Of a DNA stretch of 64,000 bases, positions 50,936 through 60,000 are shown in pieces. Position 1 is the first letter of the stretch. The number at the start of each line of letters is the position of its first letter. This DNA comes from an uncultured Hymenobacter sp. (lineage in GTDB: Bacteria > Bacteroidota > Bacteroidia > Cytophagales > Hymenobacteraceae), in assembly GCA_913778455.1 (NCBI GenBank), contig CAJYVK010000020.1, positions 30,126-94,125 of the forward strand, written 5' to 3'. The position numbers were made by a program, and so were the translations under genes. The notes beneath the pieces were generated by a model. The model was not told the DNA's origin. It made no database searches and saw only the letters and a list, made by a program, of their open reading frames with translations.

Positions 50936-52876
50936 TTGAGTATAAAAAAACACTTATTCATTCTGTGGCTGGGCTTGGTGCTGAGCAGCGTAGCGCGAGC
51001 GCAGGGGCCACCGGTACCGCTGGCCCGCATGACCGTCATGCGCGATAGTATCGGGCGGCTGCTGGCTACTCAGCCCCGGCTTGATACGCAACGAGTGGGG
51101 CGCCTGAATTCGCTGGCCTTCCTTTTACGCACCAACGCGGCCCCGGAGGCCGAGCGCCTGGCCCGGCAGGCGCTGGCGCTGGCCCAGCGGCTACAGTTCA
51201 CCCAGGGCCTGCTGGATGCTCATTTCAACGTGGGTTATTGCCTGCGGGCCCGTAACGCGTACGATTCGGCGGTCTATCACTCGCAGATGGCGTTGAAGCT
51301 GAGTGTGCAGCTGGGTAGCCGTTATAAAGAAACCCGTGCTTACTACAACCTGGCCCGGGTATATACCGAGCAGGGCAACTATGCGGCGGCCCTAGGGATG
51401 AGCCTGAAGGGGCTAGCCGTGGCGCGGGCACTGCGTGACGCTCGGACCGAGTTATTTCAACTGGTGCAGGCGGCGCGGATTGAGCTGGCGCTGGGCGAAT
51501 ACGACGCGGCCCGTACCCACGTGGAGGCGGCCCGGCGCCTGATACCAGCCGCCCACGATCCTTTGGGTACGGGATACGTGTACCAGGCCCTCGGCGACAT
51601 CAGCCGCCGGCAGGGGCAGTGGCTGGCCGCTCGTAACTACTACGGCCAGACCGCCGCCAACTACGGTAAAGTATACAATGCCCGCGGCCTGTTACCCGTA
51701 GAGTTAGCGCAAGCCGACATGACCAATCGCTTGGGCGACCATGTGGCCGCCCGCCGGGCGGCCCGGAGCTTACTGCGTCGTGCCCAGGCTACGGGTACTC
51801 CCGAGCAGGTAGCCCAGGCCGCCTTGCTGCTCGCCCAAACCTGGCTGGCTACTGCCCGCCCCGACAGTGCCCAGCGCGCCGCAGCCCGCAGCTTGATTAC
51901 GGCGCGGGCTGCTCATCTGCGTCTGATAGTTCGCGACGCGGCCCTGGTGCTGGCCCAGGCCAACGATGCGCTGGGGCAAGGACGCGCGGCCTACCGTTAC
52001 CAAGTGCTAGCCAGCGCCTATGCCGATAGCATAGCGGGTGAAGAAACCCGTCGCCGGGTGGCCGCCCTCGAAGCCCAGGCAACGCACAGCCAGGAGCAGA
52101 GCCAGATTCGGCTGCTGCGCCAGCAGGCCCGTTTACAAACGCAGCAGCAAGAGCTTGATCGGCTACACTACCGCCAGGCGGCGGCGGTGCTCATCGGTGG
52201 GGCCTGGCTGGTGCTGGCGCTGGCGGGCTACTTGCTGTGGCGCTACCGCCGCCGCGAGGCCCGCCGCCAGGAGGCCCTGCGGACCCGTATCGCGGCCGAC
52301 CTGCACGACGAGGTCGGTAGCATGCTCACCCAAATTTCTATGCAGAGTACGCTGCTGCGGGAGGGCCGCTACGCCCCGTCGCAGCAGCAGGCCTACCTCG
52401 ACCAGATGGCCGACGCCAGCCGCCGCGCCGCCCGCCAGATGAGCGACGCCGTGTGGAGCATCGACGCCCGCTACGACTCGGCCGCCAGCTTGCTTGACCG
52501 CCTGCGCGACCACGCCCACGAGGTACTGCCCCCCGCCGGCCTCGAAATTGACTTCGGGGCCGAGGCGGCCGTGGCAACGGCCGCCGTACCGCTGGCTACC
52601 CGCCAGGCGCTCTACTCCATCTATAAAGAAGCCCTGCACAACGTGGTAAAACACGCCCGGGCCCGCCAGGTACAAGTGCGCCTGCGCCTGCCGGACGGCC
52701 AGTTGGAACTCACCGTCCGCGACGACGGCCGGGGTAGCGCCGCCGCCAGCCGACCCGGCGGCCAGGGCCTGCCCAACATGCGCATGCGCGCCCAGGCCGT
52801 GGGCGGTACCGTGCAAGTAGAAGCCAGCGGCCCGGCCCAGGGCCTGGGCCTGGTAGTGCGCCTGCCCCTCCGGTAG
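50936..52876 (+). CDS. TPR-containing sensor histidine kinase (HisKA_3 type)
   Basis: Histidine kinase of 646 residues. The signal peptide (MSIKKHLFILWLGLVLSSVA) exports a TPR sensor region (about 50-370, with units such as RAYYNLARVYTEQGNYAAAL). A coiled coil (about 370-415) and one membrane helix (about 416-436) follow. The cytoplasmic kinase has His457 in RIAADLHDEVGSMLTQI, then HATPase_c with EALHNVVKHARA and RDDGRGS. The start is a TTG at 50936, since no ATG precedes the signal peptide. A LuxR-type regulator follows 196 bp downstream, separated by a repeat array and a probable separate promoter. Confidence 0.9.
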   Translation: MSIKKHLFILWLGLVLSSVARAQGPPVPLARMTVMRDSIGRLLATQPRLDTQRVGRLNSLAFLLRTNAAPEAERLARQALALAQRLQFTQGLLDAHFNVGYCLRARNAYDSAVYHSQMALKLSVQLGSRYKETRAYYNLARVYTEQGNYAAALGMSLKGLAVARALRDARTELFQLVQAARIELALGEYDAARTHVEAARRLIPAAHDPLGTGYVYQALGDISRRQGQWLAARNYYGQTAANYGKVYNARGLLPVELAQADMTNRLGDHVAARRAARSLLRRAQATGTPEQVAQAALLLAQTWLATARPDSAQRAAARSLITARAAHLRLIVRDAALVLAQANDALGQGRAAYRYQVLASAYADSIAGEETRRRVAALEAQATHSQEQSQIRLLRQQARLQTQQQELDRLHYRQAAAVLIGGAWLVLALAGYLLWRYRRREARRQEALRTRIAADLHDEVGSMLTQISMQSTLLREGRYAPSQQQAYLDQMADASRRAARQMSDAVWSIDARYDSAASLLDRLRDHAHEVLPPAGLEIDFGAEAAVATAAVPLATRQALYSIYKEALHNVVKHARARQVQVRLRLPDGQLELTVRDDGRGSAAASRPGGQGLPNMRMRAQAVGGTVQVEASGPAQGLGLVVRLPLR

Positions 52877-53024
52877 TGGTGAGATGGTGAGGTGGTGAAA
52901 TGGTGAAGCAGCAAGTTATTATCTACTATTTTCTAATTCACCAACTCACCACTTACCACTCACCACCTCACCACTCACCACCTCACCACCTCACCATTTC
53001 ACCACTCGCCACTCGCCGCCTCAC
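52877..53024. repeat. Inverted 7/8-nt repeat array between kinase and regulator genes
   Basis: The left arm (52877-52908) has four TGGTGAxx octamers. The right arm (52939-53024) has about eleven CACCACT or CACCACCT units, complementary to the left arm. The spacer is AT-rich. It starts directly at the kinase stop codon and ends at the CACAT of the composite promoter. It is a longer relative of the tract at 16370. Confidence 0.82.
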
Positions 53025-53067
53025 ATCTTTATGCGATAGCGCCGTGTAGGACAGGCACCGACCTTTG
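53022..53067 (+). promoter_or_regulatory. Composite promoter-like element, copy 1 (response regulator)
   Basis: CACAT, then ATGCGATA-GCGCCG starting at 53031, GGC at 53054-53056, and CCTTTG ending at 53067. The distance from the first base of ATGCGATA to the last base of TTTG is 37 nt, identical in copies 2 and 3. The TTTG ends 5 nt before the GTG start of the regulator, which would give a nearly leaderless mRNA if the box acts as a -7 element. Confidence 0.7.
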
Positions 53068-53072
53068 CCCCC

Positions 53073-53714
53073 GTGATACCACTCGGCATTATCGAAGATC
53101 AGGCTGCTATTCGGGAGGCGCTGTGCGAATACCTCGGCGCACAGCCGGAGTTTGACTGCGTGCTGTGCGCGGCCTCGCACGAGGAGTTTATGGCCGGGCT
53201 GGCGGGGCTGGCCACGCCCCCCACGCTGGTGCTCTCCGATATTGGCTTGCCCGGGCGCTCGGGCATCGAGGGACTAAGCGTGCTGCGGCAGGTGCTGCCC
53301 GAGGCCGAAGTGCTCATGCTGAGCGTATACACCGATGCCGAGCGCGTGTTTGAGGCCCTGCGGGCGGGGGCGGTGGGCTACCTCGAAAAAACCACCCCGC
53401 TGCCCCTGCTCAAAGAACACCTGCTGCAAGTAGCGGCTGGTGGCTCGCCCATGAGCCCAAGCGTGGCCCGCCACGTGACGCGCTACTTCGCGCCCCGGCC
53501 CGTGGTGCCCGCTGCCGACAACCTGACCCCGCGCGAGCAGGAGATCGTACGGGCCATTGAGGATGGGCTGAGCTATAAGCTCATCGCGGAGCGCCTGCAC
53601 GTGAGCCTTGATACCGTGCGCTCGCACATTCGGCAGGTATACCGCAAACTGCAAGTCAATTCCAAAGCCGAGATAATGGCCCGGGCTCAGAACCGCTCGC
53701 GCCTGTCCTGGTAG
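53073..53714 (+). CDS. LuxR/NarL-family response regulator, partner of the TPR kinase
   Basis: Response regulator of 213 residues. The receiver domain starts at once (IPLGIIEDQAAIREAL), with phospho-acceptor Asp56 in LVLSDIGLPGRSG and the Lys in GYLEKTTPLP. The DNA-binding domain (about 148-213) has LTPREQEIVRAIEDGLSYKL and SLDTVRSHIRQVYRKLQV. Translation must start at the GTG at 53073, because the first beta strand begins there. It carries copy 1 of the composite promoter element that also precedes two large surface-protein genes downstream, so it is a good candidate for the protein that binds this element (inference). Confidence 0.92.
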   Translation: MIPLGIIEDQAAIREALCEYLGAQPEFDCVLCAASHEEFMAGLAGLATPPTLVLSDIGLPGRSGIEGLSVLRQVLPEAEVLMLSVYTDAERVFEALRAGAVGYLEKTTPLPLLKEHLLQVAAGGSPMSPSVARHVTRYFAPRPVVPAADNLTPREQEIVRAIEDGLSYKLIAERLHVSLDTVRSHIRQVYRKLQVNSKAEIMARAQNRSRLSW

Positions 53715-53764
53715 CAGCCCGCCTTCCGGCTATTCTTTTCACGCTGCCCTTTCTGAGCTATGTA

Positions 53765-53796
53765 CCGCCCCCGCTTCGCGTCCGAGGTGGGGGCGG
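53765..53796. terminator. GC hairpin after the response regulator
   Basis: CCGCCCCC (53765-53772) pairs with GGGGGCGG (53789-53796). There is no T-tract, so termination here is uncertain. The rest of the 354-bp gap 53715-54068 holds composite element copy 2 and no gene I can support. Confidence 0.45.
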
Positions 53797-53984
53797 CTAG
53801 TTAGGGTAGGGCCAGCGGGGAGCAATTCGGCAGCAGTATGGGATTAAAAGAATTCTTAGCCTGCCCTGCCGAGTCGTCCGCAAGCATCGCGGTGGCTGCT
53901 TGCCTAGGCTTGTCTGACCGTTCGCCCGTCTGGCTGGGCCAGTTACTAAGCCAGGCTGAGCAATCAGAACTGGTTTTATATAAT

Positions 53985-54030
53985 CACATCATTATGCGAT
54001 ACCGCCGCGTGGGGCTGGCGCCGTCCTTTG
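53985..54030 (+). promoter_or_regulatory. Composite promoter-like element, copy 2 (first giant surface protein)
   Basis: CACAT, then ATGCGATA-CCGCCG starting at 53994, GGC at 54017-54019, and CCTTTG ending at 54030: the same 37-nt frame as copy 1. It lies 38 nt before the ATG at 54069. The upstream stretch TTTTATATAAT is AT-rich. Confidence 0.7.
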
Positions 54031-54068
54031 GGGCCTGGTTCAGCTAACTACTCTGTACTGCTTTTGTG

Positions 54069-56723
54069 ATGACAAACTTCTGCTCTCTGCTGCCCGCGCG
54101 TCGGCTGGCAATCCTGCTGGTACTGGGCCTGGGCGGGGCATTCGCTCGCCCCGCCCAGGCCCAGGCCCAGGCCACCTTCGGCACCGCGACGACGTATTCG
54201 ACGGGCGCTGACAGCTACCCCCACGACGTGGCCCTGGTCGACGTAAACCGGGATGGCAAGGTCGATATACTTACGCCCCTCTCCGGGACCGTGGGCGTGC
54301 AGCTAGGCACGGGCACGGGTACCTTCGGGACCATCGCCACCTATGCGTCGGGAATGAGCTCGATGAATTCCGACCGCATTATGGTCACCGACGTGAGTGG
54401 CGATGGCAAACCCGACGCCATAATGGCCCCCTACAAATACGGCAGCACCGCCGGCGTGTCGGTGCTGCTGGGCACGGGTAATACCACCGGCACCTTCGGG
54501 ACCGCCAGCGTCTACAGCGCGGGGGCTTCTACCAGCACCACCAATGGTATCAGCAGCCTGGCGGTGGGCGACGTGAATGGCGACGGCCGGCCCGACATCG
54601 TGACAGCCAACAACGGGGGCGATGCGGGCCGGGTGGCCGTGCTGCTGGGCACCGGCGGCGGTGCCTTCGGGGGAGCTACCCTGTATGTGGCCGGCACCAG
54701 CACCGCCCTGATGGAAGTACTGCTGGCTGATGTGAACGCCGATGGCAAGCTCGATATTCTGACTTCCAACTCAACTACCGATGCGGTGGGCGTGCTGCTG
54801 AATACGGGCACGGGTACGTTTGGGGCCGCAACCGCGTACTCCAGCTTTGCCACCAACTCAGCGGGTACAAAGGGTGGCCAGCAGGGTCTGGCCGTGGCCG
54901 ATGTGAATGCCGACGGCAAACCCGATATTCTCACTACCAGCTACTACGGCAGCGTGTTCGGGGTGCTGTTGAACAACGGCAACGGCACCTTCGGGGCGAT
55001 GACTAAGTACCCGACCGGTGCTAACTCCCCGACCCGCCTGAACGTAGCCGATATCAATGGCGACGGCCAAATCGACCTGCTGGGGGCTGACCCCAACGGC
55101 GGCACCGCCTCCGCCTTGGTAGTGCTGCTGGGCACGGGCGGGGGCACTTTTGGCACCGCCACAACCTACAAATGCGGTTACGCCCCCAACGGTGTGCGGG
55201 CCGCCGACCTCAACGGCGACGGTAAGCTCGACATGGTGTCGGCCAACAACGGCAGTAACTACGTGGCCGTGCTGCTCAACACCACCGTGCTACCGACCGT
55301 CAGCACCAGCGGGGCGGCCACGGCCGCGGGCTCGTACAATTCCATCACCGTGAACGCCGGCAGCACCCTCACCCTGACGGGTAATACCGTCGTAACGGGA
55401 GCCTTGACCATCGCTAACGGCGCTACTTTCAACGACAACGGCTTCACGGTGTACGGCGGCGGCTCGTTTACAGCGGCGGCCGGCGCCACCCTGAACATCA
55501 CGAATGCGGCGGGTATCAGCAGCAGCGGCTATACCGGGGCGGTGCAGGTCACGGGCCCGCGCTCGTTTTCGACCGATGCCAGCTACGGCTACAGCGGCAC
55601 GGGGGCGCAGAGCACGGGTACGGGCCTGCCCGGCACGGTGCGGGCGCTCACGCTCAACAACAGCGCCGGCCTCACGCTCAGCAGCCCGGTTACGGCCAGC
55701 ACGGCCGTCACGCTCACCAGCGGCGTGCTGACCACCGGGGCCAACGCAATTACCCTGAGCCCCACCGCCACCCTCAGCGAAACCACGACCAGCTTCGTAA
55801 CGGGTACGGTGCAAACCACGCGCGCCCTCTCCACGGCGGACCGCACCGAAACCTTCGGCGGTATGGGCCTGAGCCTGACGCCCAGCGGCAGTACGCTGCC
55901 GGGTAGCACCCTGGTGCGGCGCGTCACGGGTACGGCCCTGACTGGGATGGGCGGCAGCCCAAGCATCAAGCGCTACTACGACATTCAGCCCACCGTCAAC
56001 AATAACCTGAACGTGACGCTCATCCTGAGCTACCTCGACAGCGAGCTCAACGGCATCAGCGAAAGTGACCTGCACCTCTACAAATCGGAAAACGCTGGTG
56101 CGACGTGGTTTACGATGGCCGGTGCCAGCTACAACGCCACGGCCAACACGGCCAGCCTCGGCGGTATTCGGCAGTTTTCGTACTGGACGCTGGGCAGCGC
56201 CCGCGCCCCGCTGCCGGTGCAGCTCACCAGCTTTACGGCCCAGGCCCAGGGCCCGGCCGTAGCCCTGGCCTGGGCTACCGCCACCGAGTTCGGCGCGGCC
56301 CGCTTTGAAGTAGAGCGCAGCTTCGACGGCCGGGCTTTCGAGCGGGTGGGAGAGGTAGCGGCGGCGGGCACCAGCAGCGGGCCCCGCGCCTACGCGTACC
56401 TCGACGCGGTCCTGCCAGCCGGGGTCACTACTCTCTACTATCGCCTGCGGCAGGTAGACCAGGATAGTACCGCCACCTACTCGCCGGTGCGCCCGGTGGC
56501 CGTGGCCGCCGGCCAGCCCTTGCTGTATCCGAACCCGACGGTGGGCACCGCCACCCTGGCTGGTGCCCCCGTGGGTACCGCCGTACGGGTGTACAACGCG
56601 CTGGGCGACCTGGTGCTCACCACCCGCACCGATGCCGCCGGGACCGCTACGCTGACCTTGCCCAACGGCCTGTATCTGGTGCGCTGCGGGGCGGCCCCCG
56701 CCCTGCGCCTGGCCGTGGAGTAG
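54069..56723 (+). CDS. Secreted FG-GAP/VCBS-repeat protein with T9SS type A sorting signal
   Basis: Cell-surface or secreted protein of 884 residues. The signal peptide (MTNFCSLLPARRLAILLVLG...ARPAQAQ) begins at the ATG at 54069. A GTG one codon earlier is possible, but the parallel gene at 61356 starts at the equivalent ATG. About seven FG-GAP/VCBS repeats (residues about 35-400) carry DxNxDGxxD calcium-binding loops (DVNRDGKVDILT, DVNGDGRPDIVT). A beta-solenoid-like part with GSYNSITVNAGSTLTLTGNT follows (about 410-600), then a domain with LPVQLTSFTAQ (about 715) and a C-terminal type A sorting domain (about 815-884: LYPNPTVGTATLAG, NGLYLVRCG). It is a predicted cargo of the T9SS encoded upstream. 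Confidence 0.88.
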   Translation: MTNFCSLLPARRLAILLVLGLGGAFARPAQAQAQATFGTATTYSTGADSYPHDVALVDVNRDGKVDILTPLSGTVGVQLGTGTGTFGTIATYASGMSSMNSDRIMVTDVSGDGKPDAIMAPYKYGSTAGVSVLLGTGNTTGTFGTASVYSAGASTSTTNGISSLAVGDVNGDGRPDIVTANNGGDAGRVAVLLGTGGGAFGGATLYVAGTSTALMEVLLADVNADGKLDILTSNSTTDAVGVLLNTGTGTFGAATAYSSFATNSAGTKGGQQGLAVADVNADGKPDILTTSYYGSVFGVLLNNGNGTFGAMTKYPTGANSPTRLNVADINGDGQIDLLGADPNGGTASALVVLLGTGGGTFGTATTYKCGYAPNGVRAADLNGDGKLDMVSANNGSNYVAVLLNTTVLPTVSTSGAATAAGSYNSITVNAGSTLTLTGNTVVTGALTIANGATFNDNGFTVYGGGSFTAAAGATLNITNAAGISSSGYTGAVQVTGPRSFSTDASYGYSGTGAQSTGTGLPGTVRALTLNNSAGLTLSSPVTASTAVTLTSGVLTTGANAITLSPTATLSETTTSFVTGTVQTTRALSTADRTETFGGMGLSLTPSGSTLPGSTLVRRVTGTALTGMGGSPSIKRYYDIQPTVNNNLNVTLILSYLDSELNGISESDLHLYKSENAGATWFTMAGASYNATANTASLGGIRQFSYWTLGSARAPLPVQLTSFTAQAQGPAVALAWATATEFGAARFEVERSFDGRAFERVGEVAAAGTSSGPRAYAYLDAVLPAGVTTLYYRLRQVDQDSTATYSPVRPVAVAAGQPLLYPNPTVGTATLAGAPVGTAVRVYNALGDLVLTTRTDAAGTATLTLPNGLYLVRCGAAPALRLAVE

Positions 56724-56749
56724 GCGAGTCAATTAATCCCCTTGGCTTC

Positions 56750-56789
56750 GCAAAAGCCCCCGCGGCCCCCGGTCGCGGGGGCTTTTTGC
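56750..56789 (+). terminator. Intrinsic terminator after the first giant surface protein gene
   Basis: GCAAAAGCCCCCGCG pairs with CGCGGGGGCTTTTTGC around a 9-nt loop, with A/T tracts at the base, about 27 bp after the stop at 56723. Confidence 0.9.
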
Positions 56790-56900
56790 GCAAGCAGGGC
56801 TGGCTGCGGGCGGAATCTCACTAGTCATCCGCGCCATTTACCCGCTCTAGCAGGTCAGTCACTAAGCCAAAGCGGCCAGCCAGCACGGCTCTCGCATTTT

Positions 56901-56946
56901 CACATTTTCATGCGATACCGCCGCATGGTTGAGGCTTCGTGCTTTG
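56901..56946 (+). promoter_or_regulatory. Composite promoter-like element, copy 3 (second giant surface protein)
   Basis: CACAT, then ATGCGATA-CCGCCG starting at 56910, GGC at 56933-56935, CG at 56938-56939 and GCTTTG ending at 56946. The 37-nt distance is identical to copies 1 and 2. It lies 68 nt before the ATG at 57015. Confidence 0.7.
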
Positions 56947-57014
56947 TAGCCAATTGCTGCGCAAGTTCTGGCCGCAGCTCATGAATGCCAGGCTTTATCT
57001 CTTCCCTTTTTAGT

Positions 57015-60000
57015 ATGAGAAACCTCTTCTCCCTGGTCTTCCCCACGCGGGGAGCCACCCCGCTGGCCCACCCGCTGGCGGCGCTGGGGCTGTTGCTGGC
57101 TACGGCCGGCGCGGCCCAAGCCCAGACTACTACCAACTTCGCCTACACCGGCGGCACCCAGACCTACACCGTGCCGGCGGGCATTACCAAGCTCAACGTG
57201 GTCGCCACTGGGGGCGGGGGCGGCGGCAACCGGGGCAACAACAAGGGTGGCCTGGGCGCCGTGGTGCAAGCCACCGTGACGGTCGTGCCCGGCGAGGTGC
57301 TCACTGTAGTGGTGGGCGGCCGCGGAGTCGATAGCAACAGCAACGGCGGCCAGGGCGTCAGCGGGGGCGGCGCGGGCGGCTACAACGGCGGCGGCACCGG
57401 CGCCTACACCGGCGGCGGCGGCGGCGGGGCCACCGACCTGCGCCGGGCCACGGCCAGCGGTAGTACCGGCGACTACTTCACCTCGCGCAATGCGCTGCTG
57501 GTGGCCGGTGGCGGCGGTGCGGCCGACAGCGGCCCCGCCGGCGGGGCGGCCGGTACGCCCAACGGCGGCAACGGCGTGAGCGGGCAGGGCGGCCCAGCTG
57601 GTCAGGGCGCCACCACCACCGCCCTCGGGGGCGGCTACCTGGGCTCGAACGGCACGGGCGGCAATTGTAACCCCAATAACTTCAACGCAGCAGGCGGTGG
57701 CGGCTACTACGGCGGCGGCGGTGCCGGCGGCCCGGCGGGCTCTTTTGCCACCGGCCTCAACGGCGGGGGCGGCGGCTCGTCATACGTGTTGCCCACGGGC
57801 AGCAGCAACGTGAGCTACAGCCTCGCTGGGGCTCTGGGCAATGGGGCGCTGGCCATCACGACGGTGCCAGCGCCCACCAACAACGCACTGGCCTTCGATG
57901 GTAGCAACGACTACGTGAGCCTGGGAAGTCCGGCCGTGCTCAGCAACCTAGGCCCGGGCGGCTTCACACTTGAAGCGTGGGTTTACTACGACGGGCGGAG
58001 CGGAGCCAGCTCGATTATCCGCAAAACCGGCGACTATAACCTGTATATCAACAACGGGGTGCTGGGGGCCGAGGTATGGCCCCAGGGCGGGGGTAATGCC
58101 GCCTGGCGCGTAGCCGCCGGCTCGGCCAGCCTCGCGGCCAATCGCTGGAACCACGTGGCCGCCACCTGGACGCCGGCCACCAGCACGTTTGCCTTTTACG
58201 TCAATGGCGTGGCCGACCCGGTGGCCAGCAGCAGTACGGGCAGCATCAGCGGTAGCGAGGGCCTTTCGCTGGGTGCCTCGACCACCTACGGCAACTACTT
58301 GGGAGGTCGCCTTGATGAGGTGCGCATCTACAACACGCCGCTGACGGCGGCCCAGGTGCAGACCGATATGTTTAGCACCAGCTCGGCCCTGCCGGGTAGC
58401 CAGAAATACTACGCCAACTTCGACCAGGGCACGGCCGGCGGCAACAACGCGGGCAATACGAGTCTGACCGACCAGAGCGGTAACAACAGCACGGGTACGC
58501 TGAATAACTTCGCCCTGACGGGTGCCAGCAGCAACTTCGTGCGTAGCTTCCCCACCATCACCGGTATCTCGCCCACTACGGGCAACACCGGCAGCAGCGT
58601 AACGCTAACCGGTACCAACCTGACCGATGCCACGGGCTTCGCCTTCAACGGCACGGCCGTGTCGCCATTCACCACGCCCGCCGGCGATTTGACGGCCACC
58701 GTAGCCGTGCCCAGCGGCGCCACGACCGGTCCGGTAAGCGTGTCGTCGGCCTCGCTGACCAAGTACAACGGCCCCACCTTCACCGTGACGTACCCCGACC
58801 TGGTGGTGAATACGACCGCGACTATCCCGGCCGGTACCTACAACAGCATCACCGTCAACAGCCCCGGCGTGGCTACGCTGGCCGGCAACGTGACGGTGAA
58901 TACGAGCACCACCGTGAACAGCGGGGCGACGCTCAACGACGGCTGCTTCGTGCTCAGCGGCGCGGGCGACTTCACGCTGGCGTCGGGTGGTACGCTGGGC
59001 ATCTGCAACGCGCAGGGCCTGAACAACACCACTGGAACGCTGCAAAATACGGGCTTCCGCAGCCTGTCCATCGACGCTACTTACGTCTATAACGGCACGG
59101 CGGCGCAGGTTACGGGCGGGCAGCTGCCTTACCAGGTGCGCAACCTCACCAGCACCAACAGCAATACCGTTACGCTGAGCCAGGCGCTCAACGTCGCGCA
59201 GGTGCTCACCCTTAACGCCGGCAACCTGAGCCTGAACGGCCGGGCGCTGACGCTGCTCAGCAGCGCCAGCGGCACCGCCCTGGTGGCCAACCTCGGCTCG
59301 GGCTCGATCAGCGGTAACGTAACGGTACAGCGCTACATCGACCCTAGCTTGAATTCCGGCCTGGGTTATCGCCACCTGGTATCGCCCGTGAACGGAACCT
59401 CGGTGTCGGCCTTCGGCTCGGGTGGTACGGCGCTGGTGGTCAACAATGCCTACAACACGGTGGCCAATCCCGGCACCGTGACGCCATTCCCCACCATTTT
59501 CAGCTACGACCAGAGTCGCCTGGCTACGTCGCCCGCTACCACGCTGTCTGCTTTTGACAAGGGCTGGGTATCGCCGACTTCGCTGAGTGAGCCGGCCGCG
59601 CCGGCTACGACGGGCTACGCAGTGCAGCTCACCGGCGGCCAGACGCTCAGCTTCACCGGGCAGGTTGCCAACAGCGGGGGCAGTACGACGCTGAGCCGCA
59701 ACAGCGGCGCTACGGCCGCCGATGCGGGCCTGAACCTCATCGGTAACCCCTATCCCTCGCCGCTCGACCTGAGCACCATCACGACCGGCCAGCGCACGAA
59801 CGTAGACGCGGCGTTCTACGTCTTCGAAAGCACCTCGCAGTACGGCGGTAACTACCGCAGCTACGTCAACGGCGTAGCCAGCACGGGCGGTACCTCCCTC
59901 GTGGGTACGGCTCAGGCGTTCTTCGCTCGCGTCACGGCGGGCCAGACCAGCGGCTCGCTTGCGCTCACTAACGCCAACCGTATCACTACTTACAGCCAGC

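Noticed and set aside
52939-53024. CRISPR array
   Set aside because: Units are 7-8 nt with no spacers and there is a complementary arm upstream, so it is a simple inverted repeat array.
53838-54047. A 69-codon frame in the gap before the first giant surface protein
   Set aside because: No start context, no recognisable features, and it merely spans the composite element.
53994-56984. Short reading frames starting inside composite elements 2 and 3 (both begin MRYRR) as conserved leader peptides
   Set aside because: In copy 1 the same position reads MR-stop, and conservation follows nucleotides and spacing, not the reading frame. The element is better read as DNA-level regulation.
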